Source of the DNA: an uncultured Prolixibacteraceae bacterium
Lineage (GTDB): Bacteria > Bacteroidota > Bacteroidia > Bacteroidales > Prolixibacteraceae
DNA length: 64,000 nucleotides
Direction: 5' to 3'
NCBI GenBank assembly: GCA_913063265.1
Contig: CAJXZG010000007.1
Coordinates: 37,310 to 101,309 of the forward strand
In this document: positions 26,737 to 35,353 of the stretch, one piece after another
Numbering within the stretch: position 1 is the first letter of the stretch
Layout: every line of letters starts with the position of its first letter
Position numbers and translations under genes: made by a program
The notes under the pieces: model-generated
What the model was told of the DNA's origin: nothing
Database searches by the model: none
What the model saw: the letters and a program-made list of their open reading frames with translations, nothing else

Positions 26737-27261
26737 TTGATATTAAGAATAACATTTAGCAACGAAAACCTGCCAACAAATAATGCTGACGAAGGTGAAG
26801 AAATAAACAAAGTACAGATAACCGAATTGCTGAAATTTATTGATTCATTGGTTAATGAAAAGGATAAAAAACGCATATATAAGGAGTTGGGAAAACAATG
26901 CCTGTATTCCGGAAATTATAATAAGTGGATAGTTGGTTTTAAAAACAACATTGATGAATTTTTTGACATGATTCAAGGGGATGAAGCAAGCTACCGGGAT
27001 AAACTGGAACACGATACCGAAAAATCAATTATTACTCTTATTGGTAAAAAAAACGATGCATGTACCTGCGGCTATGCCGATTGTGAAGATCCTCCCAGGT
27101 CTTTATGTAATTATTGTTGTAAAAGATTTCAGGAAAAAATGTTTGGCTTGCTGCTAAATATAAAAGTGGATGTCAGAATTGAAGAAAGTATTTTACTGGG
27201 TGTAGAAAGATGTACAACAACCATTTTTATAAACCCCGCAAAACCTCATTATGAGTTATAG
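26737..27261 (+). CDS. Cysteine-rich cytoplasmic protein of unknown function
   Basis: A 174-residue frame that opens only with TTG; no ATG is available in frame before residue 40, so the 5' end may be lost. It has an N-terminal helical part (KFIDSLVNEKDKKRIYKEL), then a cysteine cluster CTCGYADCEDPP ... CNYCCKRFQEKMFG. It ends with a strand pair (VDVRIEESILLGVERCTTTIFI) like that seen in V4R-type and DUF6144-like small-molecule-binding or zinc-binding proteins. I am not certain of the family. No signal peptide. A second, broken copy lies at 28068-28484. Confidence 0.5.
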   Translation: MILRITFSNENLPTNNADEGEEINKVQITELLKFIDSLVNEKDKKRIYKELGKQCLYSGNYNKWIVGFKNNIDEFFDMIQGDEASYRDKLEHDTEKSIITLIGKKNDACTCGYADCEDPPRSLCNYCCKRFQEKMFGLLLNIKVDVRIEESILLGVERCTTTIFINPAKPHYEL

Positions 27262-27402
27262 CACCCGTAAACAAAATTTACACGGCTGTTAAAATAATTG
27301 ACAGAACTCGAACAGTGCTTTTCATAAATACCTGTATACCAGGCTATTTTAGTTTTGGTCTTTGATTTGTAATCTCAAGTAAAACCAAAAATTAAAATTC
27401 GT

Positions 27403-27528
27403 ATGCTAATTATCATATACTTGTTTTTTGTGTTATTTATATCCGGATTCTGCAACAAAAATCCGGATCAGGAATATGAAGATATCTTTCTTTTAAAAAT
27501 ATATTTAAATAAAAATAATCCCCCTTGA
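27403..27528 (+). CDS. Small lipoprotein-like ORF, possibly a remnant
   Basis: A 41-residue frame starting MLIIIYLFFVLFISGFC, a lipoprotein-style signal with cysteine after SGF, followed by only ~24 residues (NKNPDQEYEDIFLLKIYLNK and a few more). It lies in the otherwise empty 27262-27593 gap. It could be a small lipoprotein, but the short mature part and the decayed surroundings make a truncated gene equally likely. Confidence 0.3.
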   Translation: MLIIIYLFFVLFISGFCNKNPDQEYEDIFLLKIYLNKNNPP

Positions 27529-27593
27529 TACTTTATTAATTCAACAAAGCAGAAAACAGTTATCAACATCAAAAACAATTAAACTTTAAAAAA

Positions 27594-28067
27594 ATGAAAA
27601 ATCATTCAAAAAACATCGCTTGTATTATTTTTCTATATCTGGTTACTTTAGTAACCGGCTCTGCGGAAAATATAAGCGAAGAAAACAAAATCAAAACTAT
27701 TATCAGTAGTTACGAACAGGCGCTGAACAGTGCCAACACTGAAAAAATTGAGGGATTATTCTCAAAAGACGGCGTACTGGTTCTTCAGGGTTCACCAGCC
27801 TCCGTTGGAATTGATGATATTAAAGCATTCTATAATTCACTATTCAAAACGCTAAATTTCAATTTAAAATTTAATATTAAAGAAGTGGTTTATATGTCAC
27901 CTGACTGGGCCTTTGTAAAAACAACCACCTCCGGTACCGTGAAATTGCTTGCCAGTAATTTTAAAAATAAAGGTGACGGTCATGAATTTTTTATCCTGAA
28001 AAAGCAGAATGGCGACTGGAAAATTGATCAGTATTCAGGTTCGTCAAGTAAAAATTCTGTAATATGA
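27594..28067 (+). CDS. Exported SnoaL/DUF4440-like (NTF2-fold) protein, copy 1
   Basis: A 157-residue protein with a signal peptide (IACIIFLYLVTLVTGSAEN) followed by one NTF2-like cone domain of the YybH/DUF4440 type. Recognisable elements are YEQALNSANTEKIEGLFSKD, VLVLQGSP, and the final FFILKKQNGDWKIDQYSGS. Its paralogue at 32184 shares these landmarks. Members include small enzymes and ligand-binding proteins; no catalytic residues can be assigned here. The frame continues past its TGA into a broken cysteine-rich gene without changing phase. Confidence 0.75.
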   Translation: MKNHSKNIACIIFLYLVTLVTGSAENISEENKIKTIISSYEQALNSANTEKIEGLFSKDGVLVLQGSPASVGIDDIKAFYNSLFKTLNFNLKFNIKEVVYMSPDWAFVKTTTSGTVKLLASNFKNKGDGHEFFILKKQNGDWKIDQYSGSSSKNSVI

Positions 28068-28484
28068 AAAGAAAATTTTATTAAACACCGTTTTGCAAAG
28101 CTGATCAATTTTCTGGACTCAAGCCTGGATGAAGATTCAATAATTCAAATCATTGAAAAGCCAGGCAGAGAATGCTCTCTTGGCAGTTTTGCCAAAGACT
28201 TTAAAAACAATCCCGAAGATTTTCTGGAAGAAATAAAAAACCGTTGGGGCGAAATCTCAACATACGACAAAGAAAAAGGATTTATCAGGATAGAAACAGC
28301 TGAAAGGTAATGTGTTTATCCGCTGGTGGACAGCAAGGTTATCTCAGAATCCATTTGGCAGTGTTCAGTTAGCTGGCAAACGCAAACCTACCAAACCATA
28401 TTCGGAAAAAATGTGGAAGCCAGATGTGTCGAGTCGGTTATCTGAGGAGGTAAAAAATGTGTGTTTGAAATACAGATTTTATAA
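28068..28484 (+). pseudogene. Broken second copy of the cysteine-rich protein
   Basis: A single frame, continuous with the gene before it, reads KLINFLDSSLDEDSIIQIIE, then a long helical part ending RIETAER. It is interrupted by TAA (28308-28310) and TGA (28443-28445) and ends at 28484. It aligns with the protein at 26737 through LINFLDS/KFIDSL, a central acidic segment, and the C-terminal FGKNVEARCVESVI ... CVFEIQI against LNIKVDVRIEESIL ... CTTTIFI. Several cysteines of the cluster are lost. Two nonsense codons without frameshifts suggest fairly recent inactivation. Confidence 0.65.
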
Positions 28485-28508
28485 CGTTCAACCCAACCAT
28501 ATAAAAAT

Positions 28509-29633
28509 ATGAATAAACTGATTTTAATATTAATCGCTTTGATTCCTGTGAATACAGCACTGGGGCAGGTTTCATTTATTGGTAACGGACAAAACATAAA
28601 AAGTAATAATAGTTGGTATTTACACTTGTCTGATTTTGACAAGGATGGTGATTTGGATGCCTATTTTGAAAATGCACTTTGGACCAATAACGGGAAAGGC
28701 GAATTTAAAAATACCGGTAAGCGCTTCACAAAATCCTACTTTCCGAATTTTGCCGATGTGAATAACGACGGCCTCGATGACATTATTGAGAATGACAGTA
28801 TTTTCCTGAATAAGGGTGATTTGAGTTTTACATTTTATAAACACATTGAATGTGATATTCCCGTGGTTGCAGCTCATTTGTATGATCTGAACAATGATCA
28901 GTTACCGGATTTGATTGCTTGCTCTGCCTATAGTGACAGAATCCTTATTAATAATGGCGATGGTGTATTTGTCAATACAGGCGATAGTTTAGGGGGCTGG
29001 GGACAGTGTGACTATGCTGTTGGTGATATTAATGGAGACGGGTATGTGGATATTTATACGGGAATTCCCCATAATCCTCCACCTGTTTTTGATCCGGGCA
29101 TAAATAAAATTTGGTATGGAAGTAAACAAGGAAAATTCACTCCAAAAGAACATCATTTGGACAAGAATGAAACCAGGAGTGTATTTTTTGTCGATGTGGA
29201 TTTGGATAAGGACCTTGATTTGTTTCTTACAGACCGTTCTTTCGGTGGTCGCATTTTTTTCAACGATGGCAAAGGGAACCTGACAGATAGCGGGCAAAAA
29301 CTGGGTGAATTTGTTGGAGTGGCAAATGTTGCTGATTTTGATAATGATGGCGATATTGATCTGTTTATATGTGAAGATCAGGGGAGTGCAGATGGAACAG
29401 CTTTTAGTAAGGGAAAAGCTAACAAAGTCTGGCTTAACAATGGCAATGGCTTTTTTATGGATAGTGGCCTCAGGTTAGGAAATTCAAGTACGATGTCTGT
29501 TGCTGTTGGTGATTTGAATTTGGATAAAAAGATGGATGTTTTTGCCGTTAATGTTGGAATGGATGGTTCTACTCAACCACCAACCCCATTAACGTGTGAT
29601 GTTGAAATATGGATTAATAATTCTCAGAAATAA
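28509..29633 (+). CDS. Exported FG-GAP/VCBS-repeat beta-propeller
   Basis: A 374-residue protein with a signal peptide (LILILIALIPVNTALGQ). Seven FG-GAP/VCBS-type blades each carry a calcium-binding DxDxDGxxD-like loop: DFDKDGDLD, DVNNDGLDD, DLNNDQLPD, DINGDGYVD, DVDLDKDLD, DFDNDGDID and DLNLDKKMD. This predicts one seven-bladed propeller. No sorting domain or catalytic domain is attached. It begins a run of exported propeller proteins (SBBP, PD40, kelch), probably surface or periplasmic binding scaffolds. Confidence 0.85.
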   Translation: MNKLILILIALIPVNTALGQVSFIGNGQNIKSNNSWYLHLSDFDKDGDLDAYFENALWTNNGKGEFKNTGKRFTKSYFPNFADVNNDGLDDIIENDSIFLNKGDLSFTFYKHIECDIPVVAAHLYDLNNDQLPDLIACSAYSDRILINNGDGVFVNTGDSLGGWGQCDYAVGDINGDGYVDIYTGIPHNPPPVFDPGINKIWYGSKQGKFTPKEHHLDKNETRSVFFVDVDLDKDLDLFLTDRSFGGRIFFNDGKGNLTDSGQKLGEFVGVANVADFDNDGDIDLFICEDQGSADGTAFSKGKANKVWLNNGNGFFMDSGLRLGNSSTMSVAVGDLNLDKKMDVFAVNVGMDGSTQPPTPLTCDVEIWINNSQK

Positions 29634-29668
29634 CTGTGATATTTTTTGAAACTTTTAATAAATAAATT

Positions 29669-31174
29669 ATGAATCTAAAATGGAGTCTTTCTCTGGTTCT
29701 TATATTGTGGATTTCCTCAATTCAGTTAATTGCTCAGACAAATAAATCAGAAAACAATGTAAACTATAAAATAGGCTTTTCCACATACTTTGCTCAAATT
29801 GATGATTTTGGACCTGCTTTTGAGATCTTCACAGATCAAAAAGGAAACATCTATGTATCTGGAAATACAATGGATAAAAATTATCCGGTAACCCAAAATG
29901 CTTATCAAAAGGAGCTAAAAGGTGATGCAGATGCTTTTGTTGCCAAATTTTCACCCGAAGGTAAACTTGTGTACAGTACTTTGATAGGAGGTAGCAAAAG
30001 AGAACATCACACCGGATTAACTGTTGATAAAGATGGCTGTGCCTACCTGGTAGGTGGTACACATTCTTCTGATTTCCCTGTAACACCAAACACTTACGAC
30101 ACTTCCTTTAATGGTGAGAAAGACTGGGGTGGTGATGTTTACCTTATCAAACTTAATCCAAGCGGTTCTGATATTGTGTTTTCCACCTTTATTGGCGGAC
30201 TTGCTCAGGAAACAGCAGATGTTGTTCATGTAGATGCCAAAGGGAATGTTTTAATTGGTGGCTGTACCGGCTCTTCTGATTTTCCTGTAACCAACAATGC
30301 ATTTGATAAACAATTCAGGGGATTTGAAGCATTTTTGGCTAAGTTCAGTCCCGATGGTCAAAAATTATTATTCTCTACCTTTATCGGAGGTTCAGAAAAT
30401 GAAAGCTTGACCAGTATTACGACAGATGCTGAATGCAATGTGTACGCCGCAGGCTATACCCGTTCAAACGACTGGCCGTTGACCCAAAATGCTCTTAGAA
30501 AACATGGTGAAAATATAAAAGACAGTGAATGGTGGAAGGGAACCGATAATTACCTGGTAAAACTAGATGAGGAAGGTTCGAATCTTATTTATTCATCTTA
30601 CATTGGAGGAAAAAGCCGACCTGTTCAATCGCTTCGATGGTTTGCCCCAAATAAACTATTGCTGGCCGGCAATACCAATTCACAAAGTTTTTCAATTACT
30701 AAAAAAGCATTTAGCAAAGATAACAAAGGCGACCGGGATGGATTTATTTCCGTTTTTAATTCAGAAGAAATGAAACTGGAATATTCAACCTTATTTGGAG
30801 GTAATCAGTATGATTTTATTTCAAGTGCCTTTTTTTTAAAGAATGGTCAGATTGTTATAGGCGGGGAGACAAATTCACCTGATTTTCCGCTTACCGGCAA
30901 TGCATTAGATTCAGTATATCCTGTTACTGACAGCACGTATAATTCGGGCTTTTTTGGAAAACGGAAGTTTTTTATTTCCATAATAGATATTGAAAACAAT
31001 CAATTTATCTATTCTTCTTTTTTATATGGAAACAAAAGACTTAGCATTTATCCGGATGAAAAGGGAAATATCGGATTTTTAATTGAAACAGATATGACGA
31101 ATTTTCCTGTTAATGGTAATGCTATTCAAAAAACGCCAACCTCTTTTGTTGTTGGGCAATTATCAAGAAAGTAA
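29669..31174 (+). CDS. Exported SBBP-repeat beta-propeller
   Basis: A 501-residue exported protein (signal peptide ending near LIAQ). It has repeats of about 55 residues with the SBBP landmarks D(A/V)F(V/L)(A/I)K(F/L)(S/N)P, YSTLIGG/FSTFIGG and GGTHSSDFPVT. At least six blades are visible. Such repeats occur in secreted Bacteroidota and Acidobacteria proteins of unknown ligand. It lies 35 bp after the FG-GAP gene and directly before a PD40 protein, so the three are likely co-transcribed. Confidence 0.85.
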   Translation: MNLKWSLSLVLILWISSIQLIAQTNKSENNVNYKIGFSTYFAQIDDFGPAFEIFTDQKGNIYVSGNTMDKNYPVTQNAYQKELKGDADAFVAKFSPEGKLVYSTLIGGSKREHHTGLTVDKDGCAYLVGGTHSSDFPVTPNTYDTSFNGEKDWGGDVYLIKLNPSGSDIVFSTFIGGLAQETADVVHVDAKGNVLIGGCTGSSDFPVTNNAFDKQFRGFEAFLAKFSPDGQKLLFSTFIGGSENESLTSITTDAECNVYAAGYTRSNDWPLTQNALRKHGENIKDSEWWKGTDNYLVKLDEEGSNLIYSSYIGGKSRPVQSLRWFAPNKLLLAGNTNSQSFSITKKAFSKDNKGDRDGFISVFNSEEMKLEYSTLFGGNQYDFISSAFFLKNGQIVIGGETNSPDFPLTGNALDSVYPVTDSTYNSGFFGKRKFFISIIDIENNQFIYSSFLYGNKRLSIYPDEKGNIGFLIETDMTNFPVNGNAIQKTPTSFVVGQLSRK

Positions 31175-31202
31175 AATGCGTTTCATTTTCAATAGAAACA
31201 AC

Positions 31203-32147
31203 ATGAAAAAAGAAATTATAATAATCATTTATATTCTGGCACATAATTTCTCATTTAGCCAGCAATTCACTGATTTATACGGTGATTACCTTAGCCAAAC
31301 TCCTCCGGGTGATACTGCAGTGGTTTTTGCTCCAGGAGTTGTTTCAACCAATAAACCGGAACACAGCGCAGCAATATTTTCACCAGATGGAAACGAAGTA
31401 TTTTGGTCGGAACGAAAAATAAAATACATGCGCCGAATTGACAATCGTTGGACAGTTCCGCAAGCACTGGATCTGTTTTGTGATAGTACACGAATTAATG
31501 ACCACCCCTTCATTTCAGCAGATGGGAAACAGCTTTACTTACATTCAGAAGGTAAGAAAACATCAAAAGAGGGATTGGTTCCGCAACAATGGACAAGGTA
31601 TAACAATCAGGATATCTGGATTGTGGAAAGGGAGAAACAAGGTTGGAGTGTACCCATAAGTTTAAGCCCGGTTGTTAACAACAATTACCTGCAGGCACAG
31701 GCCAGTTTTAATAAAAATGGTGATGTATATTTTCTGAGCTACCTCAATAATGTAGATGGGGAATGCGGAATTTTCATGGCAAAATTTAGGAACGGGAAGT
31801 ATTTATCTCCAGTGGCTTTGCCTGAAAGTATCAATTCAAAAGCTCAGGACTGGACTCCCTTTATAGCTCCGGACGATAGTTATCTGATTTTTTCATCGTA
31901 TCGTGAAGGAGGTTTCGGACAGGGCGATTTGTACATTAGCTTTCATGACACCATACAGGACATATGGTCAGAAGCCATAAATCTTGGTAAAGGAATCAAT
32001 ACCGGCGTACAGGAACGATTTCCGGCAATTAGTCCTGATGGAAAATACATCTTTTTTACCCGATGGACAGAAGAAAACGGACACGACATTTTTTGGGTAA
32101 GTGCTGCTATTATTCGGAAACTTAAATTGAAATATAGTAATCGATAA
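31203..32147 (+). CDS. Exported PD40 (TolB-like) beta-propeller
   Basis: A 314-residue protein. The frame is open upstream into the SBBP gene, but the ATG at 31203 gives a clean signal peptide (MKKEIIIIIYILAHNFSFSQ). The PD40/TolB-like blades are marked by AAIFSPDGNEVFWS, HPFISADGKQLYLHSE, TPFIAPDDSYLIFSS and FPAISPDGKYIFFTRW. No peptidase domain is attached. A broken C-terminal copy lies at 34105-34269. Confidence 0.85.
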   Translation: MKKEIIIIIYILAHNFSFSQQFTDLYGDYLSQTPPGDTAVVFAPGVVSTNKPEHSAAIFSPDGNEVFWSERKIKYMRRIDNRWTVPQALDLFCDSTRINDHPFISADGKQLYLHSEGKKTSKEGLVPQQWTRYNNQDIWIVEREKQGWSVPISLSPVVNNNYLQAQASFNKNGDVYFLSYLNNVDGECGIFMAKFRNGKYLSPVALPESINSKAQDWTPFIAPDDSYLIFSSYREGGFGQGDLYISFHDTIQDIWSEAINLGKGINTGVQERFPAISPDGKYIFFTRWTEENGHDIFWVSAAIIRKLKLKYSNR

Positions 32148-32183
32148 AAGCAATAATAATATATACACATAAACGAACTTAAA

Positions 32184-32621
32184 ATGAAGACTTTAACACT
32201 GATTATCATACTTATAACGGCAGCAGCAACTTCAATTTATGCTAAGAAAGCAAATGAAGACAAAGAAATAAGAAAGGTTGTGTTTGCCTACGAACAGTCA
32301 CTTAACAAGGCTGATGTAAATATGGTAACGCAACAATTTACTGAAGACGGAATTCTTGTATTGCAGGGTTCACCAACAATCAAAGGGACTAAAGCGGTTA
32401 AAGAATTTTACGAGTTCATATTTACAAAAATCGATTTTGACATCAAATTTATTGTAGAAGAAGTCGTTCAGATGTCTCCTGAATGGGCTTTTGTTCGAAC
32501 AATCACACGTACAAACGATCCAAATGACCTTAAAGAAGGTGGTCATGAAATTTTCATTTTAAAAAAGCAACCTGATGGTAATTGGAAAATTTCAAGATAT
32601 GCGGGGTCTGCAGCAAAATAA
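32184..32621 (+). CDS. Exported SnoaL/DUF4440-like (NTF2-fold) protein, copy 2
   Basis: A 145-residue paralogue of the protein at 27594. It has a signal peptide (LTLIIILITAAATSIYAKK) and one NTF2-like domain with YEQSLNKADVNMVTQQFTED, ILVLQGSP, VVQMSPEWAFVRTITR and a final IFILKKQPDGNWKISRYAGS. Agreement with copy 1 is strong along the whole domain, indicating local duplication. It lies 36 bp after the PD40 gene. Confidence 0.75.
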   Translation: MKTLTLIIILITAAATSIYAKKANEDKEIRKVVFAYEQSLNKADVNMVTQQFTEDGILVLQGSPTIKGTKAVKEFYEFIFTKIDFDIKFIVEEVVQMSPEWAFVRTITRTNDPNDLKEGGHEIFILKKQPDGNWKISRYAGSAAK

Positions 32622-32646
32622 GAATGGGTGAATAACTTAATACAAC

Positions 32647-33531
32647 ATGATTAAACAAATAACATTTACAATTCTGATAGGCTTAATGTGCTCAAATATT
32701 CATGCACAAAAAATTGTTTGGACAAAAAAAGCCAATCTGCCAAAACCCATGAGAGGAACAGCCATTTCCTGTAATAACAAAATTTATTTTATGGAAGCCA
32801 ATAGGGAATCAGGAGTATATGAGTATGATCCACTAACAGACAAATGGCAGAAGAAAACCGACATGATAACCTTTGGATGGAATCTCAATTTAGCAGAAGT
32901 AGATGGTATCATATATGCTATTGGTGGCGATCCATTTAGAGACAGAAATGAGTCGTATGATCCGCGGAACAATAAATGGGAATCTCTGACAAGTTTGCCT
33001 ACAGCACGACAACACAGCAATTGTTGCGTTACAAACAAAAAAATACATGTATTAGGAGGAATAACGGATTGGGATATCAAAACAGACAAACATGAAGTTT
33101 ATGATCCAAAAACAAACACATGGCAAATCATATCTCCTTTGCCAACAAAAACTGAAGGCCCTCTTGTCGCACCCGTAGGTCATTCAATATTTGTTCTATG
33201 TGGGGATACTATGCGGGTATACAATACCCTTACAAATGAATGGACACAGAAAACAAGTAGCCCTGAAAGTATACGAGCCATGTTTGGCAGTATAGTTATC
33301 GACGAAAAAATAATTTTTCCTGGAGGACAAAACGCTAATGGTGAAGCCTCATCGAATGTTTACATGTATGACACAAAAAATGACACTTGGCAAAAACTAA
33401 ACAACTTTCCCTTCCCTTTCCAGGTAGCTGGAATAACAACCCTAAACAATAAAATTTATGTGATTGGAGGTTGTAATTCAGACTGGGAAAGATTCGATAC
33501 GGTTTATGAAGGAATATTGAAAAGTAAATAA
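32647..33531 (+). CDS. Exported kelch-repeat beta-propeller
   Basis: A 294-residue protein with a signal peptide (FTILIGLMCSNIHAQ). Kelch blades are marked by IYAIGGDP, IHVLGGITDW, KIIFPGGQNANG and IYVIGGCNSDW, alternating with YDPLTDKWQKKTDM-like strands. About five or six blades are visible. It could be a carbohydrate-binding or sialate-related propeller, but no family-specific residues can be picked out. It lies 25 bp after SnoaL copy 2. Confidence 0.85.
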   Translation: MIKQITFTILIGLMCSNIHAQKIVWTKKANLPKPMRGTAISCNNKIYFMEANRESGVYEYDPLTDKWQKKTDMITFGWNLNLAEVDGIIYAIGGDPFRDRNESYDPRNNKWESLTSLPTARQHSNCCVTNKKIHVLGGITDWDIKTDKHEVYDPKTNTWQIISPLPTKTEGPLVAPVGHSIFVLCGDTMRVYNTLTNEWTQKTSSPESIRAMFGSIVIDEKIIFPGGQNANGEASSNVYMYDTKNDTWQKLNNFPFPFQVAGITTLNNKIYVIGGCNSDWERFDTVYEGILKSK

Positions 33532-33590
33532 GAAATACACATCTAATTTGTAAGGCACTTAAGACAGCATAACATCTAAAAAAATAAACT

Positions 33591-34076
33591 ATGATAAAAG
33601 AATTTGAACCAATTACAGAAGGAGTCCTTAATTTGATGAATGAATGGGAATCCAAATTGCTAAATCTTGATAAAGAATTAATAATTACCAGGAGAAATAG
33701 ACAGAACAGAACAATTAAACAAATTGTTGGTCATATGATTGATTCTGCATCGAATAATACTCACAGGTTTGTTCATATGCATTACCGGCCAAGTCCATTG
33801 AGATTTCCAAATTATGCTGCAAATGGAAATAATGATAGGTGGATTGCAATTCAGAACTATCAGGATGAGAATTGGGTTGATATGATTAATCTATGGAAAT
33901 ATTCAAATCTTCATATTCTCCATGTGATTAAAAATGTAGATTCTTCAAAACTTGAAAACGAATGGCATTATAGTGAAGACCGTCTCATTTCCTTAAAGGC
34001 CGGAATCATCGATTATCTAAGACATTTTAAATTGCATCTTGATGAAATTGATGAGTTAATAAAAGCTAATGGATAA
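33591..34076 (+). CDS. DinB-like four-helix protein
   Basis: A 161-residue cytoplasmic protein without a signal peptide. It has the DinB/DUF664-type layout with metal-binding histidines in the usual places: QIVGHMIDSASNN in helix 2 and LRHFKLHLDEID in the last helix. DinB-like proteins include thiol-dependent transferases and hydrolases and many members of unknown role. It sits 59 bp after the kelch gene and before a stretch of gene remnants. Confidence 0.7.
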   Translation: MIKEFEPITEGVLNLMNEWESKLLNLDKELIITRRNRQNRTIKQIVGHMIDSASNNTHRFVHMHYRPSPLRFPNYAANGNNDRWIAIQNYQDENWVDMINLWKYSNLHILHVIKNVDSSKLENEWHYSEDRLISLKAGIIDYLRHFKLHLDEIDELIKANG

Positions 34077-34104
34077 AATTTAATTTCTATGTCAGCTTAC
34101 TTGA

Positions 34105-34269
34105 AAGCAAATGTTGATATTAAAGACTCAGGAACTTTTTCCGGCGGTAAATCCAGTTGGAAAATATTTATTCTTTACCCGCTGGACCAAAGAAAATCAG
34201 CACGATATTTTCTGTAGCACCAAAATCATTGAAAAACTTCGTTTACAAATAAAAAATATAAAGTCATGA
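34105..34269 (+). pseudogene. C-terminal remnant of a PD40 protein
   Basis: An untracked frame after a stop reads QELFPAVNPVGKYLFFTRWT and then KENQHDIFCSTKIIEKLRL, ending in TGA at 34267-34269. It matches QERFPAISPDGKYIFFTRWT and EENGHDIFWVSAAIIRKLKL at the end of the intact PD40 protein (31203-32147). Nothing upstream matches the remaining blades, so most of the gene has been deleted. Confidence 0.75.
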
Positions 34270-34434
34270 AAAAATAAAAAAACTTTAACCATGAGTGCAT
34301 TAATATTGGTTAGTACAATCAGTGTATTTGCAGGAGTACTGGCTTTGGGAATTGCATTGTTAATGGTATCTTTTCAATCATGGAAAGCAGATATAACAAT
34401 TCCTGTCGAAGCTATCAGGCATGAATTGGGTTGA
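34266..34434 (+). pseudogene. Chimeric remnant: signal peptide fused to permease C-terminus
   Basis: From 34266 the DNA matches the start of the exported protein at 37764, with a frame break in the first codons (ATGAAAAAATAA). The frame from ATG 34291 reads MSALILVSTISVFA, matching LSTLILISSISVFA. It continues without interruption as GVLALGIALLMVSFQSWKA and ends VEAIRHELG, the last ~30 residues of an array permease (LALGIALLTVSFQSWKA, VEALRYE). The join falls at a GCA shared by both parents. This is the scar of a deletion joining two genes; the 47-residue product is unlikely to work. Confidence 0.75.
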
Positions 34435-34530
34435 CCTGACTTTTGGAAGAAAGGAATCCTCTAAAGTGTTGCGACTTCCCAACAAAAACAAAACACAGCA
34501 AATTAATTGGTGAATTATAAAAGTCAAATT

Positions 34531-35244
34531 ATGAGATACTGGGAACAAAAAGAAAAACTTTACAAATACACGGAGGGCGTAAGACAGTTTTTCCCTTTGG
34601 CATCCGAACAACTGGATACAATGGCGAGTATAATTCATAAGTTCAATCCTGAAATCAATTCATTTTTGGACCTGGGATGCGGAGATGGATTTCTTGGTTT
34701 TTTCGTATACAATCTGTTTCCTGAATCTAAAGGTGTTTTCCTGGATATTTCGAAAGAAATGATTAAAAAAGCCAAGATAAAAGATGTAGAAAATAAATCA
34801 GATTTTATCGTTCAGGATTTAGGAGAACCAGGATGGTATAATTCCATATCTTCAATTAAAAAATTTGACCTCATCATTTCAGGATATGCAATCCACCACC
34901 TTGAAAACAAACAAAAACAAAGATTATACAACGACATTTTTGAGATGTTGAATCCCAATGGAATATTCCTGAACCTTGAACATGTTTCATCGTCTTCAGA
35001 AAAACTGGAGGAAATCTTTAATGAGTTTTTCCTCAATAATATGTCGAACTACCATAAACACAAAGGTGAAGAAAGAACCATTGAAGAAATTAAGGAAATA
35101 TATTACGACCCAAATCATAAAGCACTTAATAAACTCGAATCGGTTGAAAAACAATGTAAATGGTTAAGAGAAATCGGATTCTCAAACGTAGATTGTTTTT
35201 TGAAGATTTTTGAACTTGCACTGTTCGGTGGGATAAAAAATTAG
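34531..35244 (+). CDS. Class I SAM-dependent methyltransferase
   Basis: A 237-residue protein with motif I FLDLGCGDGFLGFF (residues ~45-58), an acidic motif II end (VFLDIS) and the post-motif FDLIISGYAIHHLENKQK. Translation could begin at TTG 34507 or GTG 34510, but the ATG at 34531 (MRYWEQKEKLYKYTEG) is the ordinary choice. Small-molecule methyltransferases of the UbiE/Methyltransf_25 type look like this; the substrate is unknown. It stands alone after the remnant region. Confidence 0.75.
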   Translation: MRYWEQKEKLYKYTEGVRQFFPLASEQLDTMASIIHKFNPEINSFLDLGCGDGFLGFFVYNLFPESKGVFLDISKEMIKKAKIKDVENKSDFIVQDLGEPGWYNSISSIKKFDLIISGYAIHHLENKQKQRLYNDIFEMLNPNGIFLNLEHVSSSSEKLEEIFNEFFLNNMSNYHKHKGEERTIEEIKEIYYDPNHKALNKLESVEKQCKWLREIGFSNVDCFLKIFELALFGGIKN

Positions 35245-35353
35245 ACCTGTTTAAATGATTAACAGATAAAACAAAAAATGCTGTGAAAATTCAGCATTAA
35301 ACGCTTATCCCTTTTAAAATACAAAACTGAAATTTTAAATAGACACTCCTATT

